NCBI GenBank assembly: GCA_963920635.1
Contig: OY987303.1
Location: 19,880,175 to 19,944,174 of the forward strand
Direction of reading: 5' to 3'
DNA from: Pseudeuparius sepicola
Lineage: Eukaryota; Arthropoda; Insecta; Coleoptera; Anthribidae
DNA: 64,000 bases
The translations under genes and the position numbers were made by a program. The notes beneath the pieces were generated by a model. That model made no database searches and was not told the DNA's origin. It saw only the letters and a list, made by a program, of their open reading frames with translations. Below are positions 50,183 to 59,439 of this stretch, piece after piece (position 1 is the first letter of the stretch; every line of letters begins with the position of its first letter).

Positions 50183-51760
50183 CCCAAGAACGTTAAACCA
50201 GACAGGATATCTCAATCACGCGAATCTGTCCGCCGAGCCGCCCGACGTGATGACGTCACAGTTAGACGTACTGCGTAAACTCGCACCACGAAACACCCAA
50301 TCGCGCGCTTCAGAAAGCGACTTGTGCTTTTTTTAAGTTCATAAAAACAAAAAGTGAGCTTTAGATGCTTTTGCTTTATCGGATTTATTTTTTAAGGCTT
50401 GTAAACAAGAAATCAATAAAGTTCACTCCTGTTTTTTGAACATGAATTTTTTATGACAATTTCTCCAACCAATACGAGAAAAAAGCGCATTATTGCAGCA
50501 AATGTGTTTTCAGAAGGTGCGAATTTATTAATAATTGTGCGCCTCCTTTGATTACTTTTATTTTGAAGAGCATTTATGCATTATGATATTTATATTATAC
50601 TTAATATGTGAATGGTGAGTCAATAATAAAAAAATATAACACTGATAAAATGCACCAAGACAAATTAAAACACAGTTGAAAACATAGGTAGTCATTTATT
50701 TATTCATAATTCATAAATATTCTAAACTATAAAAGGCATGTTAACTTCTTTTTTAAAAACTTCATCTGATTCCTGAATAATTGCTTGTTGGGGAATTCCA
50801 ATTTCAGTAAGTGTCGCTGGGGAAGAACTGCCTTTTAATTTTGCAGTTTCTCCACTTTCTATTGCAGACAAATCAACAAGTAATTTTTCTATTTCTTCCT
50901 TTCTTTGTCTTTCGGTAAGTCTATCAGAACGTGATGTATTAGTTGTTGCCGAGGTTGTTGCAGTAATAGTTTTTGTGGAAGGTATTTTTAATGTAGGAAC
51001 TGCGTTTTTTTTTAAATGCTTTCTTAAAGGTAAGCCTTAAATTAAAAAATATATATAAATATTTATATTCTTGCACTTTTTAGATCGCTAGCTAGCAAAG
51101 AAAATTTTACTTACCTAATAATTCATTTCGAAGATCTCTTTCGTAGTCATTGTCTACAAAATGTTGTGAACATATATGGCTAGTGTTAGGGTTGAATTTG
51201 TCTTTTCTTTTTCACTTTGATATCAACTCATCACTTTGTATAGTTTTAGAGAAAAGGTCCTTTGGTTTTGGAAAAGCATGAAATATGATATTCTGCCCAG
51301 TTTGGGCTTTTGTAGCATAAGTGTTATTACACCCATATACGGCATACCTTGTTCCCTCTGGCCTAGTCCCCGGCATATTTTCGTGAATAGGACTATTCTG
51401 TAAAGTAGTATATTATCAACATCGTACTTTTATTATTAATATTATATGTCAAGAAATGCTCACCTGTAGAAATTCAAGTATCAGGCTCTTAGTGTCTCTG
51501 AATAATAATAAACACGGCACAAAAATCAAATAAAAACAACACACAGACACACTTTATAACAGGTAAAACTCAAAAAACTCACAATAATAAAGTAAAACCG
51601 AAAGAAATACGATAGAAAACTAGAAAAACAAAGGTAAACAACGGGCGTACCATGTAACCTTCACCTAACGACGTCTAACGGTGACGACACGCACTCGGTG
51701 GGCGCCGCGAACATTACACCATTCAGATTAAGCTATCCTGTCTGGTTTAACGTTCTTGGG
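50183..51760. mobile_element. 1.58-kb DNA transposon with 27-bp perfect TIRs and THAP pseudogene
   Basis: The left TIR (50183-50209) starts CCCAAGAACGTTAAACCAGA; the right TIR (51734-51760) is its exact complement over 27 bases. Both sides are flanked by TTATA (50178-50182 and 51761-51765), a probable 5-base target duplication. The interior encodes, on the minus strand, a two-exon THAP-domain protein that is broken. No DDE catalytic region is present. The superfamily is not recognised; the THAP domain recalls P elements, but those make 8-base duplications. Confidence 0.75.
50722..51376 (-). pseudogene. THAP-domain protein in the 1.58-kb TIR element, broken
   Basis: Exon 1 is 51376-51115 (donor GTAAGT) and exon 2 is 51035-50722 (stop TAG), joined in phase 1. 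The THAP domain shows YGCNNTY, HAFPKPKD, KDKFNPNTSHICSQHF and the closing LKKNAVPTLKIP. The first zinc Cys looks lost (RYAVYGC). An in-frame TGA stands at ISK-stop-KRKDKF, where a functional finger has a Trp-containing segment. A Ser/Thr-rich and Lys/Glu-rich tail follows, with no transposase core. Confidence 0.7.
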
Positions 51761-51765
51761 TTATA

Positions 51766-51792
51766 CCCCAGAAAAGGACGACTTTTCTGGGG
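51766..51792. repeat. Perfect 11-bp hairpin next to the TIR element
   Basis: CCCCAGAAAAG and its exact complement flank a 5-base loop. The sequence GGTTATACCCC stands on both sides of the hairpin, and part of it is also at the far end of the element (about 50176), so this unit may mark the insertion target or a nested repeat. Confidence 0.7.
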
Positions 51793-52493
51793 TTATACCC
51801 CGATTACTGTAAGAAGTCCCGATTTTGTGAGATGACATTCTCCACAAAATCCCTAGGAATTTTCTGTTAACCATGGGTATACATTGGTATCTATATGTGT
51901 CTCAACCAGTTAATGACGTCACTCATTGATTTATGATGTGAAAAGTTACCAAAGTGATACGAAAAAAAAAGAGCATAATAAAATAAAAACCCTATTGCAA
52001 TCACGATTATACCGCTATAAATAAAAATAACTATGACTACAACTCATTTTAATAATAATTTCAAACGTCATGGAAACACTTTTCATTTTGGTATTTTGTA
52101 ATAACCAGCTGCTTTTGGCAGCATCTATGGGCGGACTCAGGCAAATTTAGCTCGGTGTGTCAAAGTGACAGTGAAGGTTTTCCAGATCGTTCAAACTGGT
52201 TCAAACATTCGGTAATGAAAATATTCGCGGGTTTTCTACGATTCGTGAGTTTTACCGTCATCTGTGTTGTTCTTGTTCGTGTTACTTTTCGTGTTATTAA
52301 TGCAAATGGGCTCGTTACTGACCTGAACTTATGACCCGGTTGCATTTTTTGCTGCATTGATGCCAACTTAGGATATCGAAATTACCAATTGACAGTCCCA
52401 GTAAGGACTTCTTAAAATAATTGGAGTATAGTAACCTTGGGTCTTGTCAGCGCATATATAATAAAACAAGCAGCAGAGCATATAAACCAGAAT

Positions 52494-53113
52494 AATGGAG
52501 TAGGGAGAACGCGCTTTGACCTACTGCGCATCCTATTTTCAGGCAAATGTAATGGCCACCATATTGTCCCCACTTTGACGTTTGCAGTTTGTTCCCAGCG
52601 GTAGTTGTTGTATTTTCAGCAGAGAAATGGTCAGTGTTTTTGAAAAATGTCGGGTGAAGTACCAAGCTGTAAAGGCCGCAAAACCCCGCGAAGAGGCGCG
52701 AACGTGAGTATGTGGAGGCTTACGCGTAGTTTTCACGGCTTCGCGTTCGCGCTTCTCGGTGTTCCCCGATCGGAGTCGGTTTTTTGTCCCGCGACAAATG
52801 AATTATAAGTCTAGGAGACCTCCGGGAGTATCATTTTTTCGGTAAGTTTAGTAAAAACAATCGCCGAAATTTTGGGCACCATAGGCGGGCATCTGTATAA
52901 TTTTAATGATTGAATATGTAGTTAAAAATTCTTAACTTGGGGACTGATTGGACTTTGAGTACAAATAAATTTGTTTGTTCAAAACATTTTGCTGCTGATG
53001 CCTTTACTGTGCATCGTGGCGAACGAGGACGAAGACCTCTAAAGCAGTCTGCAGTGCCAAGTCTGTTAACAATGATACGCCCATGGATGAAGTTGGTTTA
53101 ATATGGCCGCCAC
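52494..53113 (+). mobile_element. THAP-domain TIR element, copy B, with internal insertion and lost right end
   Basis: It begins AATGGAGTAGGGAGAACGCG and matches copy A (39437-40011) through GCGCATCCTATTT, the THAP exons (CCAAGCTGTAAA, GGTAAGTTTAG, CATTTTGCTGCTGATGCC) and ATATGGCCGCCACTTTTATT. The right TIR is missing because other repeat DNA begins at about 53120. A GC-rich insert of about 130 bp (52672-52803) splits the first exon. The WL of copy A's second exon is TAG-TTA here. Confidence 0.7.
52672..52803. repeat. GC-rich palindromic insertion in THAP element copy B
   Basis: Copy A has no counterpart. The insert contains CGAAGAGGCGCGAACGTGAG and, inverted, CTTCGCGTTCGCGCTTCTCG, arms of about 20 bases around CTTACGCGTAGTTTTCACGG. 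The base composition is unlike its surroundings. It may be a small MITE of its own. Confidence 0.55.
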
Positions 53114-53164
53114 TTTTATTTCACACATTTCTCTGATATAAACCCAGAAAAAAATACGAATTTT

Positions 53165-53400
53165 TTTCTGGGATATAAAACAACCAGCAGTATAACTTAC
53201 TCTTGAGAAATCATCCGCAAATTCAATGACCTTGAGCCATATTGGGGGAATAGAAGTTAGAGGTGTAGTTGGGAAAATCAATAATTCAGAAAGTATATAG
53301 TGTGTGGTAAGCATAAGGAGCTTTGACTCCTTCCTGGGATTCTTTATTTAAAGATACTAGCGTTGACTGAAGTATTAATAAGACTTCTCACTGCTATTAT
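53165..53400. repeat. Inverted copy of the 5684-6125 repeat
   Basis: AAAACAACCAGCAGTATAAC at about 53181, then the complement of 5925-6090 through TATATAGTGTGTGGTAAGC and CTCCTTCCTGGGATTCTTTA. It is truncated at the right. It is followed by about 170 bp (53400-53575) with no recognisable content. Confidence 0.65.
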
Positions 53401-53574
53401 AGCTTCATATTCTGAAAAGTAGATGGCGCCTATGGTCACCAATGTATTTTGCATTGTATTTTGTCTCCAGGAAGCGCATGGTGAGCCAGAGAACTGTTAA
53501 ACGGGACAGCCGTGAGCAGTCTTTATTAATACGTCAGTCAACGATACTAGCACAACGCACAATCTACAAAAAAG

Positions 53575-53935
53575 CACACTCCACGGCACTGTAATATCTC
53601 TCATACAGCCAAAAAAGAACTGCCCAATGGCCCTCCACGCTGCAACCATTTGACAGAATCTATTCCCAAATGGCTGCTGCGCGAACAGGTGCGCAGAAAT
53701 TTCGCGCCATGGGGAGTTATACTGCTGGTTGTTTTATATGCTCTGCAAGTAGTGTTTTGACATGGTGGGAAAATTCTGCGCACCTGTTCGCGCAGCCGCC
53801 ATTTGGGAATAGATTCTGTCAAATGGATGCAGTGTCGGGGCGATTGGGCAGTTCTTTTTTGACTGTATGAGAGATATTTTTACAGTGCCGTGGTGTGTGC
53901 TTTGTGCAAAGAATCCCAGGAAGGAGTCAAAGCTC
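53575..53935. repeat. Fold-back copy of the same dispersed repeat
   Basis: The left arm (53575-53715, inverted) and right arm (53765-53905) both carry the ATTTGGGAATAGATTCTGTC and TGTTCGCGCAGC segments. They are separated by TATACTGCTGGTTGTTTTAT. A tail of 53890-53935 matches 5910-5940 (AGGAAGGAGTCAAAGC). Confidence 0.65.
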
Positions 53936-54880
53936 TATGTGTATTAAAATTCCGAACTAATTTCTCCTGCTTGTACGAAGGCCTGGAAGGGACACTCGAA
54001 TTTTTTTTAGATTCGCTCCTAAAATTTCGACTTATAAGTCGAAATATTAGTTTAATATTTAATATTAGTTTAATATTTCGACTTATAACATCGAAACTTC
54101 GCGAAAACCCACATTTTGAGACAAAAATTATTTAAAAAGATTTATCGCAATGGCCGTTATTAGCATTTGCGCAATAAGCCTAATAACTGCCATTGTGATA
54201 AATATTATGTGAGTAATTACTTAGATTAAAATTTGTATTGACCAAAAGTTTAAAATTATGCGTGTTGCTCTCTACAGATCGAAAAAAGCCATTTTATGGG
54301 TCCAAATATTGAATCACCACGCACGTGCTGTACATTGAGCCTTAAGGGGATTCCATATTATGGCACACTTATGACTTGCGAGATGTGGGGGTTTTGGTGT
54401 GTCCTGATTAACGCTGTGGTGTCAGATTTTAAATAAAAAAATCGCTAAAAGGTTTTCGTTATTTTTTACTAGAAAAAAAATTGTAGCAGAGGTTTTGAAA
54501 ATTGATATTAAGAACTGAAATTTTGAATAAGTTATAGTATAACATGAAAATGTTTTAAGAGAGTATATACCATTATTTTTCATTTGTTTATAAAACAAAG
54601 TTGTTTACAAATCCAAAATAAAACACCAACACAAAATTTATACAGTTTTTTTTTGCGTAGTTTCTGGAATAATGAATATTTGTATACAAGCTGGTGGGCA
54701 TGTAGCAAGTATTATGTATATTTTTGTGATATTTATTATTGATCATGCGTTTAAATAAAAAATAAAATAATAATTATGATATTAAGCATTAATTTATGTT
54801 CCCCATCAGTGATAGCTACAAGACAAAATGAACAAGAAACAATAAGAAATTGATTATTATTCTTCTAAAATTGCAAATTG
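53936..54880. other. Intergenic, repeat debris, no gene
   Basis: At 54005-54090 there are tandem copies of a segment with TTTCGACTTATAA and TTAATATTAGTTTAATATTT. At 54385-54460 is a partial copy of the tubby-intron fold-back (GTGTCCTGATTAACGCTG). The remainder is AT-rich with no supported frame. Confidence 0.5.
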
Positions 54881-55062
54881 CAGAAGCTAAACACTGTCAA
54901 CGCCGCAAATCCCTGAAATCTCCTTCCGCGAGTGCTCAACCCGGCAACGCCGCAAGTCCGCCATAGTTCGCGCGCAGGCGCGGTCCGAAAGTGAAAGGCG
55001 GCTAGTGCCAGTGCCAGTACGAGCCGAGCATTTGTGCAAGCAGTATCGCGTCGTCGAGATTT
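54880..55062. repeat. GC-richer dispersed repeat (also 56615-56705 and 59225-59430)
   Basis: It begins GCAGAAGCTAAACACTGTCA and includes CAACCCGGCAACGCCGCAAG and CAGTACGAGCCGAGCA. A matching copy at 59225-59430 has a GGCGCGGGCGCGGGGCGCGGG expansion, and a shorter one is at 56615-56705. No coding sense is evident, and no clear tRNA-type box A/B pair was found. Confidence 0.6.
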
Positions 55063-55085
55063 ATATTTCCCACCAGTGATAACTG

Positions 55086-57400
55086 TATACAGGGTGTTTC
55101 TAAATTATGGTGCCAACATTAGGTACATGAAAATGTCATTGTGAACAAAAAGTTTTTTTATAAACATGGTTCCGATAATATGCATAATAAGAAAGTTACA
55201 GGGTGATAAAAGGTACAGTTTGTAAAACTTATTTTTCACAATAACATCTACAAAAGTTATGCCATTTAAATGAAACTTGGTGCAGTCCTTTAGTCGCTGG
55301 GTAGCGGGATAGCACAATGGATTTTATACTCATAACTTTTTTAAGGTTGTCTTTTCGGTCTTGCATAGGTAGGTATTCATCATTTTAAATGCATCTTCAT
55401 TTTGCAATGAAAATGTATATTTGTTTCATAACGATAAAATCAACCATTTACGTTGAAATTGGCAAAATGTATGGCCCAAAACACCTGTTAACTCCAAAAT
55501 TCGGCAAATAAAATTTTCACCTGCCGCACTGAAATGTTACAGATGAATTTGTACGTGCAAAATTAAGAAAAAAAATGGCAAATGGGCATTGGGTAAAACA
55601 TCAATGGTTTTCTTGGTGTCAAAATTTTGTCGAGTTCAATCCGTTCCCTTTTGAAAGCGAAAAATTAGTACATTATTCATAGGGATTTTTTTATCACTTA
55701 AAACGGTACAATTATTCCTTACAATTTGAAAGCGGTAGCTGAAAATTTTATTTTTCGAATTTTGCAGTTATAACAGGTTTTTGGAGCACGTTTTGGCAAT
55801 TTAAACGCAAACGGTTAATTTGGTCGTTATGGTTTGCACATTAAGAACTTATTTTGCATATTCAAAAAATATTAGATGCTAGGTATATGGGATTGTGCTA
55901 CCCCGCCCCTCCGCCTCTGGGCGATGGGAATAAATTGTTTTTATACGAAATCATTTCATCTCAGCGACTTTAAGAACCGCACCTACTTTAAAATTGCATA
56001 ACATCTGAAGAACGTTTTGAAAAAAATAATGTTTTTCGAACTGTACTTTTATCACCCCGTAACTTTTTTATTATGCATTTTCGGACCCATGTTTATATGA
56101 ATTTTTTTCGTTCAAAATGACATTTTCCACCCGTCGTTGCGGCACCATAATTTCGAAACATTCTGTACAAAATAAAGTAAGTAGGAAAAGTATAAGAATG
56201 TATAAGTAATTATTATTATTCTAAAATGGGATTGCACATTAAGAACTTATTTTGCATATTCAAAAAATATTAGATGCTATATGGGATTGTGCTACCCCGC
56301 CCCTCCGCCTCTGGGCGATGGGAATAAATTGTTTTTATACGAAATCTTTGCATTTCAGCGACTTAAGAACCGCACCAACTTTCATTTGAATTGCATGACA
56401 TCTGAAGAACTTTTTGCAAAAAAATAATGTTTTTTAAACTGTACTTTATCACCCTGTAACTTTTTTATTATGCATTTTCTGGCCCATGTTTATATGAAAT
56501 TTTTTTCGTTCAAAATGACATTTTCCACCTGTCGTTAGCACCGTAATTTGGAAACATTCTGTACAAAATAAAGTAAGTAGGAAAGTTAAGAATACAATTA
56601 TTATTATTCTAAAATGGCAAACAGCAGAAGCTAAATACTGTCACCGCCACAAATCCGCGAAATCTCATTTCGACTGCTCAATCCGGCAACGTCGCAAGCC
56701 CTTTCGTCGAAATTGGCAAAATTTGGCCCAAAACACCTGTTAACGCCGAAATTCGACAAATAAAATTTTCACCTAGGTGAAATGTTACCGCTGCATTTGT
56801 ACGCTCAAAATTAGGAAAAAATGGCAAATGGGGATTGGGTAAAACATCAATGCTCTTCTTGAAATAGGGTGTCCAAATTTCGTCGCGTTCAATCCATTCC
56901 CTTTTCAAATCGAAAAATTTTTGGTACATTATTCATAGGGAATTTTCTGTCACTTAAAACGGTAAAATTTATCCATTAAATTTGAAAGCGGTAGTTGAAA
57001 ATTTAATTTTTCGAATTTTGGAGTTAACAGGGGCACATTTTCATAATATTAACGCAAATATATAGTTGATTTTATCGTTATGGAAAATGTTGCAAAATGA
57101 AAAGACGCACTAAAATGATGAACCTGCAAGACTAAAAAGATAACCTCAAAAAAGTTATGAGTATAAAACCCATTGTGCTACCTCGCCTCTACACCTCTGG
57201 GCGAAGGGAACAAATTGTTTTCACTTAGGTATACGAAAATTTTTGCGAAAATAATGTTTTTCTAACAACTGTACTTTATCACTCTGTAACTTTTTTATTA
57301 TGCGTTTTCGGACCCATGTTTGTATGAAACTTTTTATTCACAATGACATTTCCTACCTGTCGTTTGTTACCATAATTTGTAAACATCCAGTACAATACAA
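55086..57400. mobile_element. Cluster of fold-back repeats with ACAGGGTG ends
   Basis: Unit 1 (about 55088-56170) is an inverted repeat: TACAGGGTGTTTCTAAATTA at the left pairs with TTTCGAAACATTCTGTA at the right, with TAACTTTTTTATTATGCAT-type and GAAAGCGGTAGCTGAAAATT-type segments in both arms. Units at about 56227-56570 and 56700-57390 repeat parts of it. A GGGATTGTGCTACCCCGCCC block appears at 55888 and 56281, spaced 393 bp apart. No transposase is seen. Confidence 0.7.
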
Positions 57401-58358
57401 AGTAAATAGGAAAGTATGATAATAAGTTGTCCTCCTTTTGACTTTTCGAACAAGTGAATTTGAAGTGAAATGAACATGAAGTGATCTGATAGTGAAATGA
57501 ATTTTTGTTGGTAAATAGAACAGTGTACGACCACGTTATCTCTAATCTAACCCTTGATAAAATTTTTCAATATTTTTCACCACCTTAACCCCAGAAACAC
57601 TCAAAACCAACACAAATTACATAAAAATCGATTTGCTGCGTAAACTGATCACTTCCCAGCCAGCAACGCTATAACCTTGACCTCAATACGACGTCGAATA
57701 TTGGTGACAAGCTGTGTACTAATATTTTTTAAAATATAGGACGTCGAATCGACGTCGATTTTACGTTTTTACGTATATTCCATTATTGGAGATTATAAGA
57801 CGTCGAAATTACGTCGAAATAAATTACTTCTATGCCCAGTTTGTATTCTCGTGATAGTTGACGTCGAGAAGACGTGATAATGACGTACTGCAGCCTGCGC
57901 TTGCGCAGTGCGCGTCCTGGCCGCGCCGTCGCGCCGTGCACCGTCTTCGTCTCCGCTTTCCGGTCTCGAACGCATCACGCCACGCCGTTAATTGTCTGGA
58001 GCTGTTCCGCGAGCACGTGTCGTTCCCTGTTATTAACCTAGCTATTGTGTGGATCCGGTGTTCCGGTGCTTCGCGTTGTAGTACTTGAGTGAGTTTTTAT
58101 TGTCTATTATCCCCTATGTAAGTAGTAAAAGCTCGAGAAAAAATAAACATGTAGCCTCTATGCCACACCGCTTCTCTAGCCACCATGATGGATTTACATT
58201 ACGCAAATTTTAACCTGGCATAAAATTCACCCAAATGACATTCAAAGTCAAGGTTCCTTGTTCAAAGTGATTTAATAATTGTCCATTTTATACTGCAAAA
58301 TTCTTTACTACCTTCTACCATTTTATTTATTTCCATATAGGTTGTTTTAGCTGCCTCC

Positions 58359-58511
58359 ATGGCAACGTTAACGTTAGTACAAGCCCCAAGTCCAGAGCAT
58401 GTGCTGACAGAAGCTGCAAATGTGCTGTTGGCTCCTGCCTGGACTTCATTATTGTGTTGCTTCCCAAATCACGCCTATCTTTCTGATTTGGTTAATGTTA
58501 TACCGCACTGA
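58359..58511 (+). CDS. Small open frame inside the ACGTC element, unknown
   Basis: ATG to TGA, 50 codons, starting MATLTLVQAPSPEHVLTE and ending VNVIPH. It follows an acceptor-like TTCCATATAG, and a CpG-rich segment 280 bp upstream ends near a donor-like GTGAGT (about 58088), so it could be a spliced transcript, perhaps a captured host fragment. There is no recognisable domain. The frame is short enough to be chance. Confidence 0.2.
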   Translation: MATLTLVQAPSPEHVLTEAANVLLAPAWTSLLCCFPNHAYLSDLVNVIPH

Positions 58512-58710
58512 TGATTGCCGAATAGCATGAATTAGGTACTTTCTCTTGTATTCTATTTTATTTAGGTATGTTTTTGTATTGTTTTTTTTTATTTATTTTT
58601 TGTGTGTGTTTGTTGGCACTTAAAATATAATAAACGTATATTGATTAAAAAATGTATTTAATTTCATTCACAAATCACAAACCCTTTTATATATCTTTTG
58701 AGTATAAAAA

Positions 58711-58858
58711 GTTTGTTCAGCGAATGTTCGGCCCTACGTCACAACTCCCGTCCTTGTCTTACTCGTGAATATACGATGGATATCGGTCGTGGTCGTATAT
58801 TCACGAGTCAGACAAGGACGGGAGTTGTGACGTAGGGCCGAACATTCGCTGAACAAAC
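58711..58858. repeat. Near-perfect 66-bp inverted repeat (hairpin)
   Basis: The left arm (58711-58776) starts GTTTGTTCAGCGAATGTTCG. The right arm (58793-58858) is its complement with one mismatch, and the loop is 16 bases. The very high identity suggests recent origin, conversion, or selection for structure. It lies within the ACGTC element. Confidence 0.9.
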
Positions 58859-59439
58859 ACTGTGTGTTGCGACGCCATTAAGTAATTTTTCACGTCTTAT
58901 TAGACGTCACCATTACGTACTTTGCACTGCCTATTACACGTCGTCATTACGTAATTTTGCACGTCTTATTAGACGTCGCTGAGCACGTAAATTCTCTGTG
59001 ACATATTGCCGTCGATTCTACGTGTTTTCTGCGTCGAACTTTTCGTCGATCGACGTAATGCGGTACGTCTATTCAACGTAGAAGAAACGTCTTTTTGCTG
59101 GCTGGATTCATAATCAACTGAACATTTGTAAAAGGAACACTCTATGTCAGCTGATGCGATCTCAAAGTGATTCGGAATCGATTTGAGATCACTTAAAACC
59201 GTAAAAGGAGGACGGCTAATATAACTATTATTATTCTTAAATTGCAAACAGCAGAAGCTAAATGCTGTCAAGGCCGCAAATCCCTAAAATCTACTTCCGA
59301 CTGCTCAACCCGGCAACCTCGCAAGTCCGCGCAAGCGCGGTCCAAAAGTGAAGGGCGCGCCGGCACGCCCGGCGCGGGCGCGGGGCGCGGGCCAGTACGA
59401 GCCGAGCAACGCATCGAGACAAGTGCAAGTATAAAATGT

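Larger units (their letters stand above)
57656..59105. mobile_element. 1.45-kb element with CCAGCCAGCAA ends and many ACGTC motifs
   Basis: The ends are CCAGCCAGCAA (57656) and its complement TTGCTGGCTGG (59095-59105). For about 220 bp at the left end and 240 bp at the right, the motif ACGTC/GACGT recurs many times, often as (T)AGACGTC or GACGTCGA, a subterminal array. The middle has a CpG-rich stretch (57890-58080), a 50-codon frame (58359-58511) and a 66-bp hairpin (58711-58858). I recognise neither the superfamily nor a transposase. Confidence 0.6.

Noticed and set aside
53600..53870. Frames on both strands starting MAAARTGAQKF and similar
   Set aside because: They arise from the palindromic repeat; no conserved protein.
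57858..58088. Arg-rich plus-strand frame in the CpG-rich part of the ACGTC element
   Set aside because: Arg and Cys richness follows from CpG content, with no domain or close copy; it may be untranslated exon sequence at most.
59225..59430. Possible SINE with RNA polymerase III promoter
   Set aside because: Three copies of a GC-rich repeat exist, but I could not find a convincing box A and box B pair or a poly-A/simple-repeat tail.
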